Notes under the pieces: generated by a model | What the model saw: the letters and a program-made list of their open reading frames with translations, nothing else | The model's database searches: none | Told to the model about the DNA's origin: nothing | Position numbers and translations under genes: made by a program | Shown here: positions 18,301-26,667 of the stretch, in pieces | Position numbering within the stretch: the stretch's first letter is position 1 | How the letters are laid out: the number at the start of each line of letters is the position of its first letter | Assembly (NCBI RefSeq): GCF_001580545.1 | Contig: NZ_LRBG01000038.1 | Span: forward strand, 496,001-560,000 | Origin: Paraburkholderia monticola | Lineage (GTDB): Bacteria > Pseudomonadota > Gammaproteobacteria > Burkholderiales > Burkholderiaceae | Direction: 5' to 3' | DNA length: 64,000 bases

Positions 18301-19018
18301 CCGTGAGCAGCACGCCGTTGATCGGCTGGCGGGGGCGCGTCTTTTTGAGCAGAGCCAGAAACCCCTGCCACGCGGCGCGGTCCGCATCGCGATCGCTCTC
18401 GTGCGTCGTATAGCGGCCGGCCGTGTCGATCAACACGGCCTCCTCGGTAAACCACCAGTCGCAATTCCGTGTGCCGCCGACACCCCTGATCCGGTCGGTC
18501 CCGAAACGGTCCGCGAGCGGAAAGCGCAGGCCCGACTGGATCAATGCCGTGGTCTTGCCCGAGCCGGGCGCGCCGATGAACATATACCAAGGCAGCTGAT
18601 ACAGATATTGTCGGGACGACAGCGCCAGCCACTCCCGCCAGCCGGGTTTGCCGCCTGCCGCCGTGACGTGCGCTTCGCGCAGGATCGACAACGCTTCGGC
18701 AAAGCGTTCGTTCAGTGTCGCGACCTCGGCATCGCCGGGCGCGGTTGGCGCCTGCGCAGCAGGTGCGGCGTGCACGGCGAGCCCGTCGGCGAGCGCGGCC
18801 TGGGTACGTTTGGCGCGCCACGCCGCGAGCAGTCGCCGCAAGATCAGAAGCAGCGCCACACAGCCGATCGCGATGAATCGCGCGGTCTCCGATTCGAGCG
18901 GGTAGGTGTGAGCGATCGACACGAGCGGACCGAAGAGCCAGATCACGGCCGCGATCAGCAACAGGCCCACGATCAGCAGCAGGATCGGATGGAACACGAT
19001 CGACAGGATTTTCTTCAT
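15395..19018 (-). CDS. tssM: T6SS membrane complex protein TssM (IcmF)
   Basis: 1207 aa, normal for the family. Two TM segments at the extreme N-terminus (ILLLIVGLLLIAAVIWLFG and a following one), a cytosolic NTPase domain with Walker A GAPGSGKTT (about residue 153) and DTAGRYTT (Walker B region), then a third TM (AAYAVITVAAVGVLTLWGM), and a large periplasmic domain that would contact TssJ. It forms the trans-envelope channel with TssL and TssJ. Start 19018 is 32 bases after tssL. Confidence 0.95.
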   Translation of the reverse strand: MKKILSIVFHPILLLIVGLLLIAAVIWLFGPLVSIAHTYPLESETARFIAIGCVALLLILRRLLAAWRAKRTQAALADGLAVHAAPAAQAPTAPGDAEVATLNERFAEALSILREAHVTAAGGKPGWREWLALSSRQYLYQLPWYMFIGAPGSGKTTALIQSGLRFPLADRFGTDRIRGVGGTRNCDWWFTEEAVLIDTAGRYTTHESDRDADRAAWQGFLALLKKTRPRQPINGVLLTVSVSDLLASTPASMEEMGAAMRARVHELTEQFGARFPIYVLVTKTDLLAGFTEFFADMTREERAQVFGFTLPYQPGATDAAKTFDARIAEELDALEARLVARMPERLHAETGLPQRAAIFGFPPQFAALKPVLTEFLRATFVQSRHDDAPFVRGVYFTSGTQEGTPIDRVMGSIARAFGVERSVPSPRQASGRSFFIEKLLGEVVFAEQGLAGSNLKWARRRHLRRLAAYAVITVAAVGVLTLWGMSYLRNRAYVASVDQAARAAQANAAGTTSANASLVALLPLLSSVRNLATTAQVDAQRPPLSMQWGLWQGRKLDAASEQAYQRLLNDLFLPKLAARIEEQARSANAANTGYAYEALKAYLMLNQPEHQDADALKAWIVTDWDRTLPREVSIEQRAQLQAHLDALLARGAVHSNLPFDESLVRQLRTMLASNPLAQRVYGRLRQQGVGADYPEFTVARAGGPNASIVFVRASGAPLTQGVPGLYSFDGYHQAFLKAIDQVAVQLASEEPWVLGIRDQSGLPRGDPATMQRLIEDVRLLYLQDYARIWSAFLDDIRIVRATSLTQAVQIARILSAPDSPLAALARAASRETTLGAKPEGEANVVDKANDKLSAARDKLLKIIGESDPTKIAPVASGNRLESIVDDRFIGLRALVTSPGEGQPAPITQTIGLINDMYVYLNTTDQALQQKTAPPASDVPSKLRAQAERMPEPIRAALVDLGSAGAVESQDARRANLSADLKESISAFCNRAVTGRYPFKQSSASDVLPEDFGALFAPGGKFDDFFQKHLAAEVDMSTKPWAFKKVDDSQAQISPAGLAQFERAATIRDVFFHGGGKAASLTLQFKPVEMDTSILQFSLDVDGQVLTYAHGPQVATTIQWPGTRGSGRVSLQLTPPPTSGAGNLMFEGPWALFRMFDQLDIEPTSQPERFFVTFNVEGRKARFEVTANSVENPFRLADLRAFSCPAQL

Positions 19019-19050
19019 GTCGTGGTCCGCTGTCGTGGGCGATGGCCGGC

Positions 19051-20385
19051 TTACGCGCCAGGCCTCGCGAATAGCGTGACTTCCACGCGCCGGTTCAGCG
19101 CGCGGCCGGCCGGCGTGTCGTTCGGCGCGAGCGGGTCGGCGTCGCCCTTGCCCTCGGCTTTCAGCCGGGCGGGCGCGACGCTCGCCGCGAGCAGGTCACG
19201 CACGTTCGCCGCGCGGTCCTGCGAGAGCTCCCAGTTCGACGGATAGCGCGCCGAGCGAATCGGCTGATCGTCCGTGTGGCCCGTGACGAGCACGTTGCCG
19301 GGCACGGCATTGAGCGCCGCTGCGATGCGCTGGATCAGCGGCTTCACCCGGTCGGAGACGGCCGCGCTGCCGGCCTTGAAAATGCCGTCGCCATGAATCG
19401 TGATGACCGAGCGATCGACCTGATCGCTGACCGTCACGAGACCGTCGCGGATTTCCGGTGCGAGGAACTCCGCCAGCCTTGGTTTCGCGGCCGGCGCAAT
19501 GACGATGGGACGGGTCGCGCCAGCGCGGATCGATGCGATCGTATCGAACGCGGGGTCCGACAGACGCCCGAGGCTGAAGCTCATCGCCAGATACGCGACG
19601 GCGAGCACCAGCAGCGCGAAGGCGCCGACAACCCAGACCGGCAGCATCTCGGTGACCCGTTTGCGCGTCGCCGCGACGCCGCGCCAATGAGGCGACAGCG
19701 CACGCTCCGGTTCGCCGCGCTCGTTGCGGATCAACTGGTGGAGACGTTCACGCACCGCATCGAGTTTCTGGCGGCCTTCGCCGGAAATCCGATAGCGGCC
19801 CTCGAAGCCGAGCGCCAGCACGACGCTGATCAGTTCGAGCAGTTGCAGGTATTGCGCGGGTTTCTGGGCGAGCCGAGCGAGCAACTGGAACACCTTCTCG
19901 CCGCCCCAGTTTTCGTTGTGAAACGTCACCAGAAGACTCTGGCGCGCCCACACGCCCGCACCCCACGGTGTGCCTGATGCCGCCTCGTCGAGCATCGTGC
20001 AGAGGATGTAGCGCGCCGCCGTGACATGCTCCGTGACGACGCCGCTTGCGCGCGCCTGTGCCTCGAAGCGCCGGATGCCGCGTGCGAGCGCGTCGCGCAG
20101 CGCGGTGGAGTCGGCGCACGAGGTCATCGCGCGAATCTGTGCGGCCACGCGCAGCAGTGGTGCGCACGCGGCGATCAGCGGATTCGCCGAGCCGCCTTGC
20201 ACGGACGCGGCGAACACGGCGTCGAGCGTGGGTTCCGCGCCGCCGCTCGCGGAGGTGTCGCCCGCCTCGCCAGGGAAAGCCATGCCGGCACCGTCGGGAC
20301 GGCGTCGCGCGCCCGGGTTCGGCTTGATCATGGTCTGATCGGACTCAAAGCCTGCAAACGGATCGTCGCTCGTCATGGCGGTCAC
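19051..20385 (-). CDS. tssL: T6SS protein TssL (DotU) with C-terminal OmpA peptidoglycan-binding domain
   Basis: 444 aa. The DotU cytosolic domain (about 50-245; ILCTMLDEAASGTPWGAG, FQLLARLAQKPAQYLQLLEL) is followed by a single TM (VVGAFALLVLAVAYLAMSF, about 250-270) and an OmpA-like domain at the C-terminus (VTGHTDDQPI ... LSQDRAANVRDLL ... GKGDADPLAPNDTPAGRALN). This is the 'extended' TssL type, which anchors the membrane complex to peptidoglycan by itself. The start is GTG at 20385, overlapping the tssK stop (GTGA); an ATG at 20376 is the alternative. Confidence 0.93.
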   Translation of the reverse strand: MTAMTSDDPFAGFESDQTMIKPNPGARRRPDGAGMAFPGEAGDTSASGGAEPTLDAVFAASVQGGSANPLIAACAPLLRVAAQIRAMTSCADSTALRDALARGIRRFEAQARASGVVTEHVTAARYILCTMLDEAASGTPWGAGVWARQSLLVTFHNENWGGEKVFQLLARLAQKPAQYLQLLELISVVLALGFEGRYRISGEGRQKLDAVRERLHQLIRNERGEPERALSPHWRGVAATRKRVTEMLPVWVVGAFALLVLAVAYLAMSFSLGRLSDPAFDTIASIRAGATRPIVIAPAAKPRLAEFLAPEIRDGLVTVSDQVDRSVITIHGDGIFKAGSAAVSDRVKPLIQRIAAALNAVPGNVLVTGHTDDQPIRSARYPSNWELSQDRAANVRDLLAASVAPARLKAEGKGDADPLAPNDTPAGRALNRRVEVTLFARPGA

Positions 20386-21713
20386 TGGCGAATCGCCCAG
20401 AATTCCAGTTCGATCCCGGGAAACTCACCGGCGATATACATCGCCAGGTTGCCCGTCTGTTCGAGTTCCTTCCACAGATCGCAGCCGCGATCGAGCTCGA
20501 AATAGCTGAAGCCCGCGTGAAACGGAATTTGCCGGGGCGCCACTGGCATCGCCCGCAGGCCGATGCCGGGCATCGCGAGATTGACGAGATCGCGAAGACG
20601 GTCGGCGGGCGCGAGCTTGGCCTGGGTCGGGAAGCGCACGCGCAGCGCTTCTCCCGGCATCTGCGCGTTGACCGCGAGCACGAAGCCGGCTTTCTTCACG
20701 AGTTCGAGATCGTTGATGGTCGCCACGCGCACGCCGGACTTGTGCAGCTGCAACTCGATCGCGATGGCGTCCGGTTCGGGCACCTGCGAAAGAAGCTGCC
20801 GCAATTCCCGCATCACCGGCTCGAACGACGCTTCGAGATCGTCATGGCGATACGGCGGGAAAGCGAGCGCGCGGCGGCGTTCGTCGAAGGTGGCGAGGTC
20901 GCCCGCGAGCGCGAGGCAGAGCTGATAGGCCCGCTCGGGGTGCAGCAGCGGCACGTTCAGCAGGTGTGCGAACTGCGGTTCGAAGCGGTTCAAGGTTTGC
21001 AGCAGCAGGAAGCCGGCGACTTCGGCGACGCCGCCGCGTCCCGGCTTGGACAGACGCGCGGCGAGCCGCTCGGCATGCTGATGCACGAGGCCCGTGAGTT
21101 CCTGCACGTAGCCGAGCAGGCGCGGCTGTGCGAGCGCATGGAGCATCGGCGGAATGTAGCGGGCGTCGAGCAGCACGTGATTATCCGCGCGCCGTTCGGC
21201 GACGCGGGCGATGCCGATCGTGGCATAGGCATCGGTGGCCTCGTGCGCGAGCATGAGACGCAGATTCGGCATGCCGACGCGCATCTCGGCGACGCGGTCG
21301 GTGCTCGTGGTGATGTCGACCGCGGTGGTATCGGCTGCCACATAGCGCAGGCCGTCGGCGGGACCGCCTTCCACGTCGACTTCCTTCGCGCCGTTGCGCG
21401 CGAGCGGCAACGCGAGCAGCACCACTTCGTCGCGCGTGCTGGCGGGGATATCGAGCGACGGCGGCGCGGGCGCTTCGTCGGGAAACGAGAACGACGTGCC
21501 GTCGGGCAGCACGCCGAACGCCGATGTCAACGCAATTTTGCCGAGACTTAGCGCGACTTCGTCGAGCGCGTAGGCGACCCAGCCCCACGACCACGCTTCG
21601 GTCGCCCGGCCATGCGAGCGGACCAGATGTTCGACGAAGCGGTCGTGCTGCTGAAAATGCTGGGGTTCGAGGAACAACCCCTCGGACCAGATCATTCGTT
21701 GGTGCCAGGTCAT
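20382..21713 (-). CDS. tssK: T6SS baseplate protein TssK
   Basis: 443 aa with the family start MIWSEGLFLEPQHFQQHDRF (residues 7-26), typical of TssK, and the conserved TLNRFEPQFAHL and FPGIELEFWAIRQ end. TssK is the trimeric baseplate part that links the TssFG wedge to TssL/TssM. It is coupled to tssL by a 4-base overlap. An ECF-like promoter candidate lies 46 bases upstream, so tssK probably starts the tssK-L-M-tagF-ppkA operon. Confidence 0.95.
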   Translation of the reverse strand: MTWHQRMIWSEGLFLEPQHFQQHDRFVEHLVRSHGRATEAWSWGWVAYALDEVALSLGKIALTSAFGVLPDGTSFSFPDEAPAPPSLDIPASTRDEVVLLALPLARNGAKEVDVEGGPADGLRYVAADTTAVDITTSTDRVAEMRVGMPNLRLMLAHEATDAYATIGIARVAERRADNHVLLDARYIPPMLHALAQPRLLGYVQELTGLVHQHAERLAARLSKPGRGGVAEVAGFLLLQTLNRFEPQFAHLLNVPLLHPERAYQLCLALAGDLATFDERRRALAFPPYRHDDLEASFEPVMRELRQLLSQVPEPDAIAIELQLHKSGVRVATINDLELVKKAGFVLAVNAQMPGEALRVRFPTQAKLAPADRLRDLVNLAMPGIGLRAMPVAPRQIPFHAGFSYFELDRGCDLWKELEQTGNLAMYIAGEFPGIELEFWAIRQ

Positions 21714-21760
21714 GATGGCTCGTAGTGGCAGGCAACGCCTCGCACGGCGCGCCCATCCTT

Positions 21761-21790
21761 AAAAACGATTGATCCGCACGAAATTTGCAA
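21761..21790 (-). promoter_or_regulatory. ECF-like promoter candidate for the tssK operon
   Basis: On the minus strand TTGCAA (21785-21790), 17-base spacer, CGTTTTT (21761-21767). The -10-like element ends 47 bases before the tssK start. It is the weakest -35 match of the set (TTGCAA instead of TTTCAA), but spacing and position agree with the other sites. Confidence 0.4.
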
Positions 21791-21820
21791 GCGCGCGTGC
21801 TGCGCGGTCCGCCAGCCGCT

Positions 21821-21880
21821 GCCCTTGATGGCCCTTGATGGTGCCGCTCGATGGCGCCGCCTGATGGTACTCAAGGCGGC
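21821..21880. repeat. Short direct repeats and a stem-loop across the tssJ stop
   Basis: GCCCTTGATG occurs twice in tandem at 21821-21840. Just beyond, GCCGCCT (21856-21862) pairs with AGGCGGC (21874-21880) around an 11-base loop that includes the tssJ stop codon. There is no T run, so a true terminator is unlikely; it may be an RNA 3'-end stabiliser between tssJ and tssK. Confidence 0.35.
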
Positions 21881-22377
21881 CCGATCACTACGTCAGCGGC
21901 GCCGACCTTAACGGCGAACGGCGTCGTCCGGTTCAGCGGCACCACAGCAGTGGCGCGCCAGCGCGTGCGTTCAATGTCGCGATACGCCGCGACGACCCCA
22001 ATGAATTTCGTGCCTTGCTGGACGGTCAGTTCGACGCTCCGGCTTTCACCGGGGCGCAGCAGGAACTCGTTCCTGGCGTTCAGATCGGCGCCGAGCGTCG
22101 CCTGATCCTTGCCGTACAGCGTGAAGAAATCGGCGCTGTCGAATGCGGCAGTCGATTTCAGTTCATAGACTCGCACCAGAACCGGTGACGGACGTCCGCT
22201 GCTATCGGGATTCGCGGAGGCATGCACGACGACGCTGATCTTGACGATGGTTGGCGGCGGCGGCGACGGGGACTTGCACGCCACGCTCAGCATGAGCATC
22301 AGCATGAGCATCGGCGTCAGCGCGAAGAGGCGCGATGTTCGTGCACGGCGGCCGGCAGTCGAATCAACACTTGGCAT
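21871..22377 (-). CDS. tssJ: T6SS outer-membrane lipoprotein TssJ
   Basis: 168 aa. The signal peptide has an RRARTSRLF n-region, a hydrophobic core of alternating Met-Leu, and a lipobox ending SVAC. The mature part has the TssJ beta-sandwich motifs (VKISVVVHASANPDSSGRPS, LVRVYELKSTAAFDSADFF, VVAAYRDIERTRWRA). It would bind the periplasmic domain of TssM. The start at 22377 gives a standard lipoprotein signal. The frame stays open upstream to an ATG at 22458, which would give an unusually long n-region. It is separated from tssK by 157 bases holding a tssK promoter candidate. Confidence 0.9.
   Translation of the reverse strand: MPSVDSTAGRRARTSRLFALTPMLMLMLMLSVACKSPSPPPPTIVKISVVVHASANPDSSGRPSPVLVRVYELKSTAAFDSADFFTLYGKDQATLGADLNARNEFLLRPGESRSVELTVQQGTKFIGVVAAYRDIERTRWRATAVVPLNRTTPFAVKVGAADVVIGPP
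22288..22311. repeat. Two perfect 12-bp tandem repeats in the tssJ signal peptide
   Basis: CAGCATGAGCAT occurs twice back to back inside the tssJ coding sequence. On the minus strand it encodes alternating Met-Leu in the hydrophobic core of the lipoprotein signal. Gain or loss of one unit would stay in frame and change the signal length by four residues. Confidence 0.8.
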
Positions 22378-22509
22378 GGCGTTTTCCGTCCCGGTCAGAT
22401 CCGCCAATACGCGGTCGATGTTCAGGGACATTTGGCGGACCTCGAACATCTCAGACACGCAGGGCCACGAGCTTCGAGTCGTTCGTATACGTCGTGACAG
22501 GTTTGGCTA

Positions 22510-22540
22510 GGAGACGAATCGGTGGACGGGATTTTTAAAT
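22510..22540 (-). promoter_or_regulatory. ECF-like promoter candidate for tssJ
   Basis: On the minus strand ATTTAA (22535-22540), 18-base spacer, CGTCTCC (22510-22516). It is 132 bases before the chosen tssJ start, a longer leader than at the other sites. It overlaps the -35 of the opposite promoter for the CHAT gene. Confidence 0.45.
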
Positions 22541-22561
22541 TTGGCCAACTGATTCGTCTAT
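22533..22561 (+). promoter_or_regulatory. ECF-like promoter candidate for the CHAT/two-partner/tssA operon
   Basis: TTTTAA (22533-22538), 16-base spacer, CGTCTAT (22555-22561), 198 bases before the CHAT start. With the tssJ site it forms a back-to-back pair: AGACGAATC and GATTCGTCT (the two -10 regions) are a perfect 9-bp inverted repeat flanking a shared AT-rich centre. Confidence 0.45.
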
Positions 22562-22759
22562 CGGAACAGCAGCACGGTCGAATCCGGGCGGCTGGGAAAT
22601 ACGGTGTCTCGTGGCCGGGCGGCATGCGCATGTCCGACGGCTGTCGTTCCACTATTTCCGACGGAAATGCTCGTGAGTCCTTTCCAGCTTGTCCGGGTGG
22701 CTCGACGCTGTTCCCCTGCCGCCATCCTGCATTCATGCACGTCGACGACGGGGTGCACG

Positions 22760-24871
22760 ATGGTCGCGAGTTTGCGCGTGATCGTCGGCGTGCTTGCTGC
22801 GCTCGCCATTGTCCCAGTCGCGTGGTCCCAGGATGTGCCGCTTACGCCCGCTGCAAGAGAGGCGGAAGCCAGGGCGCGCGACGCCGAAACGATCCAGTCA
22901 CTATCGAAGGAAGGTCGCCTGCTGCTCGAACGAGATCAGGTCAAGCTCGACGGCTACGCCTATTGCAGCATGGCGGTTGCGGCCGCGGAACGCGGCGAAT
23001 TCAGGGCAAGCATCGAGGCGGCGTCACGTGCATTGCTGGTCGCGCAACGCACCGACAACGTGGATCTGCTCGCACTGTCGAAGCGCGACCTTGCGATCGC
23101 CTACAGCTACGCGGGCGATCTCGACGATGCGCAACGCTATGCGAACGAAGCGCTCGCGGTCGGAGTGAACAATCCCGTGCAGGTCCTCGCGCCCGTGCAC
23201 AAAGTGCTGGGCGACATCGCCGCGCGCAAGTCGGATTCCGCCACGGCGATCAGCGAATATCGCGCCGCGCTCGCCACGGCGTCGCCGCGTTATCGCCCCC
23301 TCGTGCTGCTGTCGCTGACCAACGCGCAGATCGAAGCCAACGACCCCGCAGCCGCGCGAGCCACCTTCGAGCAAGCGAACGAGGCGCGCGATTCCGTGCT
23401 TGCGCCGTTCTATCGGCGTATCGAGGGCAATCTTCTGCTCGCCGAGGGCAAGCCGCAGGAGGCGCTCGCCGCGTTCGCAGCCGGGCTCACCAAGAGCGAA
23501 GGCGGCGACGCGAGCTACGAGAACCTCTGGGCGCACGAGGGCATGGGCCGCGCCTATCTCGCGCTCGGCGAGCGTGCGCAGGCACGCGCGGCCTGGATGC
23601 AGGCGCTCGACGACTCCGAGACGATCCGCGCGCGCTTTCGCAGCGACGAGTTCAAGACGGGACTGTTTGCCGATACGCAGACCGTGTTCGAGGAAACCAT
23701 CGCCCTCGTGGTCGAAGACGGCGATTACGCGACCGCGTGGGCCTTATCCGAACGCAGTCGCGCACGTGCGCTGCTCGACGTGGTGCGCAATCGTCTCGCT
23801 GTCGGCGTCGATGCGCAGCAGTTGAACGGTCGTGTGGTATTGCTCGACGAAGTGCGCGCGACGCTGCGGCAGGACGAGGCGATCGTCGAATTCCACATCC
23901 TGCCGCGCGAGATGATCGTGTGGGTCGTGCGCGCAGATGGTCTGAAAGGCATGACCCTGCCGATCTCCCGCAACGACATGGCGCTGGCGGTCAGCGATTT
24001 CCGCAACGCGATCATTCGCGGACGTCCCCAGGCGCTTACCTACGGAACACGGCTCGACACGCTGCTGATCGAGCCGCTCGGCTTGCGGCCGAACGAGCGG
24101 CTCATCATCGTCCCCAACGGGGCGCTGCACTACATGCCGTTTCAGGCATTGCGCAACGACCAGGGTTTCCTGATCGAGCGGCATCCGATTGCGCTTGCGC
24201 CTTCCGCGAGCGTGGCCGTGCAACTCGTGCACCGGCAGCAAAGCGTGGCGAGCAATCTCGTCGCGTTCGGCAATCCGCGTATCGCACCCGAGTTCGACCT
24301 GCCCGGCGCCGAGGCCGAAGTGCGCAGCATCGCACCGCTGTTCGGCAAGGAAGAGACGTTTTTGCGCAGCGCGGTGACCCGTACCGCTTTCAGCGACAAC
24401 GCGCCGACCGGCCGCGTCGTGCACGTCGCGACGCATGCGGAAGCCGACACCATCGATCCGCTGCATTCGCGCATTCTGCTGGCGCCCGCGTCACAACCCG
24501 CCGACGGTCCCGACTCCCTGCTCGCCGAGGATATCTATAACCTCAAGTTCGACGCCGTCGCACTGGTCACGCTGTCGGCTTGCGAGACGGCGCTCGGGCG
24601 GGTCGAACGCGGCGACGAAATCATGGGCTTCACGCGGGCGTTTTTCTATGCGGGCGCATCGGCGCTGATCGTGTCGATGTGGCCGGTATCGGACGAATCG
24701 ACGGCGCTCACCATGCACACTTTTTATGCGTCGCTGACACGCGGGGACGAAGCGATCGACGCGATGCGCAAAGCGCAGCTTGCCGTGCTCGCCGACAAGA
24801 GGTTCTCGCACCCGTTCTACTGGGCCCCCTTCGACCTGATGGGTGGCTGGCGCCTCTCCGTCGCGCACTGA
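22760..24871 (+). CDS. Exported CHAT-domain protease with TPR repeats
   Basis: 703 aa. The signal peptide (MVASLRVIVGVLAALAIVPV, then AWSQ) sets the start and predicts export to the periplasm. Residues about 50-330 are TPR-like helical pairs (YAGDLDDAQRYANEALAVG; EYRAALATASPRYRPLVLLS). The C-terminal half is a CHAT caspase-like domain: NGALHYMPFQAL, the catalytic His in VVHVATHAEAD (His559) and the catalytic Cys in TLSACETALG (Cys608), ending FYWAPFDLMGGWR. Both catalytic residues are present, so an active cysteine peptidase is likely. It is followed after 10 bases by tpsB, suggesting that it processes or controls the two-partner exoprotein. Confidence 0.87.
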   Translation: MVASLRVIVGVLAALAIVPVAWSQDVPLTPAAREAEARARDAETIQSLSKEGRLLLERDQVKLDGYAYCSMAVAAAERGEFRASIEAASRALLVAQRTDNVDLLALSKRDLAIAYSYAGDLDDAQRYANEALAVGVNNPVQVLAPVHKVLGDIAARKSDSATAISEYRAALATASPRYRPLVLLSLTNAQIEANDPAAARATFEQANEARDSVLAPFYRRIEGNLLLAEGKPQEALAAFAAGLTKSEGGDASYENLWAHEGMGRAYLALGERAQARAAWMQALDDSETIRARFRSDEFKTGLFADTQTVFEETIALVVEDGDYATAWALSERSRARALLDVVRNRLAVGVDAQQLNGRVVLLDEVRATLRQDEAIVEFHILPREMIVWVVRADGLKGMTLPISRNDMALAVSDFRNAIIRGRPQALTYGTRLDTLLIEPLGLRPNERLIIVPNGALHYMPFQALRNDQGFLIERHPIALAPSASVAVQLVHRQQSVASNLVAFGNPRIAPEFDLPGAEAEVRSIAPLFGKEETFLRSAVTRTAFSDNAPTGRVVHVATHAEADTIDPLHSRILLAPASQPADGPDSLLAEDIYNLKFDAVALVTLSACETALGRVERGDEIMGFTRAFFYAGASALIVSMWPVSDESTALTMHTFYASLTRGDEAIDAMRKAQLAVLADKRFSHPFYWAPFDLMGGWRLSVAH

Positions 24872-24881
24872 GAACGCTGCC

Positions 24882-26657
24882 GTGAACCAGCCCCAGCCCC
24901 TCAAGCCCCGTTCGATCGGGCGTCGGCGCGTTGCGCGAGGTCGAGCGCTGACGTGCGCGGCACGATGCCTGCCGATTACGCTGGCGACACTGGCCTGCGC
25001 GACGGGCACCGCGGCCTGGGCGCAACAGCCGCCCGGCGTCGGCACGCAACAATTCCCGAATGCCGGAACGCTGCTCAATCAGCAGGCGCGACCGGAACCG
25101 TCCGCGCCACCGACCGGAGCCGCGGGAGCGCTTCCGGCGCCGCCCGCCGCGGCGCCGCCGATTCCCGACGGCAAGACCTTCGAACTGCATAGCATCCATC
25201 TGACGGGCAACGATACGCTGTCATCCGAGATCCTGTTGCCGCTCGTGAGCGGCAAGATCGGCCAGCAAGTTTCGCTCAATGACCTGAACGCGTTGGCGGC
25301 GCGTCTCGCGCAGGCCTATCACGAGCGTGGATATGCACTCGCGCAGGTCGTGATTCCGCCGCAGGACGTGACCAGCGGCGACGTGACCTTCACCGTGCTC
25401 GAAGGCCGGATCGGCCGCGTAAACCTCGAGATGGCGCCGGGCACGCCGATCCGCGAGGACCTCGTGCGTGCGCGGCTTGCAGCGATCCAACCGGGCAAGC
25501 CGCTGCTTCAGCGCGACCTCGAACGCACGATGCTGCTGCTGTCGGACCTGCCCGGCGTGCATGTGACTTCGTCGCTCGAAGCGGGCAGCGTGCCCGGCAC
25601 TGTCGATCTGACCATCAACCTCTCGCCAGAAAGACGCTGGGAACTCGGCGTCGCGGCGGACAACTATGGCGCTCCGCCAGCCGGCACCGGACGCGTCGGT
25701 CTGGTCGGGCGGCTCGCGTCGCCACTGATGCGCGGCGATAACCTTGACGCGAACCTGCTTGCCGCCGAACGCGCCGACACGGTGTACGGCCGCATTGGAT
25801 ATGACATGCCGATCGACAGCAACGGTACCCGCGCGGGCGTTGCGTATTCGCATCTGTACTACTACCTCGGTCAGGAGTTCGCGGCGCTCAATGCGCAAGG
25901 CATCGCCGATGTCGTCACCGCGTCGATCTCGCATCCGCTGATCCGCTCGCGCAGCGAGAACCTGCTGCTGCGCGGTGCACTCGAATATCGCTCGCTCAAC
26001 GACAAGATCGGCATCGCCAGCTTCGAGAATCCGCAGAAGCTTTCGCTCGCGAGTATCGGGCTGTCCTATGAAAGTCGCGATGCGTTTCTCGGCGGGGGCT
26101 TCAACAGTGCGGACGTGGAGCTCTCGGTCGCGCATCTGAATATCGATTCGGAACTTGGCCGCGCGCTCGACGAAGGGCCAGGCGGGCGCAACACGCAAGG
26201 CAACAGCGTGCGCATGACGATGCTCGCGAACCGGTTGAACGCAGTGACAGAGAAGTCGAGCGTGTTTATCGGCATTTCGGGGCAGTGGGCCAACCGGAAT
26301 CTCGACAGTTCGTCGCGCATCGCCCTCGGCGGTCCGCATGCGGTGCGCGCTTACTCGCCGTCGGAAGCGATCGTCGACGAAGGATTGATCGGCACGGTGT
26401 CGTATCGCTACGCCGTGATTCCCGCGCTCACGCTGTCGATGTTCTTCGATATCGGGGTGGGGCGTCCCAACGCGGACTACATTTCGGGCCAGGGCGCCAA
26501 AACCGTCACGCGCAGCGGGCCCGGCCTCGGACTCTACTGGGTCGGACCGGCCGGCGTCACCATCGACGCGAGCCTCGCCTGGCGCACGACGCGACCCGAC
26601 ACGACGGGCGACGACAAGCTGCCACGCCTCTATGTGCAGTTGTCGAAGGCGTTCTGA
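24882..26657 (+). CDS. Two-partner secretion transporter TpsB (ShlB/FhaC/HecB family)
   Basis: 591 aa outer-membrane Omp85-superfamily transporter. Signal region, Pro/Ala-rich linker, then POTRA domains (FELHSIHLTGNDTLSSEILL; AYHERGYALAQVVIPPQDV) and a C-terminal 16-strand barrel. VRAYSPSEA corresponds to the conserved VRGY/F tip of loop 6. It ends with an aromatic residue (SKAF) as expected for a barrel. The start is taken as GTG 24882, because the in-frame ATG at 24843 lies inside the CHAT gene. Gaps of 10 bases on both sides show one operon. Its partner is the TpsA gene downstream. Confidence 0.9.
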   Translation: MNQPQPLKPRSIGRRRVARGRALTCAARCLPITLATLACATGTAAWAQQPPGVGTQQFPNAGTLLNQQARPEPSAPPTGAAGALPAPPAAAPPIPDGKTFELHSIHLTGNDTLSSEILLPLVSGKIGQQVSLNDLNALAARLAQAYHERGYALAQVVIPPQDVTSGDVTFTVLEGRIGRVNLEMAPGTPIREDLVRARLAAIQPGKPLLQRDLERTMLLLSDLPGVHVTSSLEAGSVPGTVDLTINLSPERRWELGVAADNYGAPPAGTGRVGLVGRLASPLMRGDNLDANLLAAERADTVYGRIGYDMPIDSNGTRAGVAYSHLYYYLGQEFAALNAQGIADVVTASISHPLIRSRSENLLLRGALEYRSLNDKIGIASFENPQKLSLASIGLSYESRDAFLGGGFNSADVELSVAHLNIDSELGRALDEGPGGRNTQGNSVRMTMLANRLNAVTEKSSVFIGISGQWANRNLDSSSRIALGGPHAVRAYSPSEAIVDEGLIGTVSYRYAVIPALTLSMFFDIGVGRPNADYISGQGAKTVTRSGPGLGLYWVGPAGVTIDASLAWRTTRPDTTGDDKLPRLYVQLSKAF

Positions 26658-26667
26658 AGGAGCTGAC

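Noticed and set aside
17633..19246. Long open frame (537 codons) on the plus strand opposite tssM
   Set aside because: High-GC sequence leaves antisense frames open. It covers the well-recognised TssM frame, is Arg/Ala/His-rich and resembles no family; the same applies to long antisense frames over glgP, tssL and TpsA.
22458..22458. Alternative start for tssJ giving a 27-residue N-terminal extension
   Set aside because: It would produce an overlong, acidic n-region before the lipoprotein signal; the ATG at 22377 gives a normal signal peptide. It stays possible because the promoter candidate is farther upstream.
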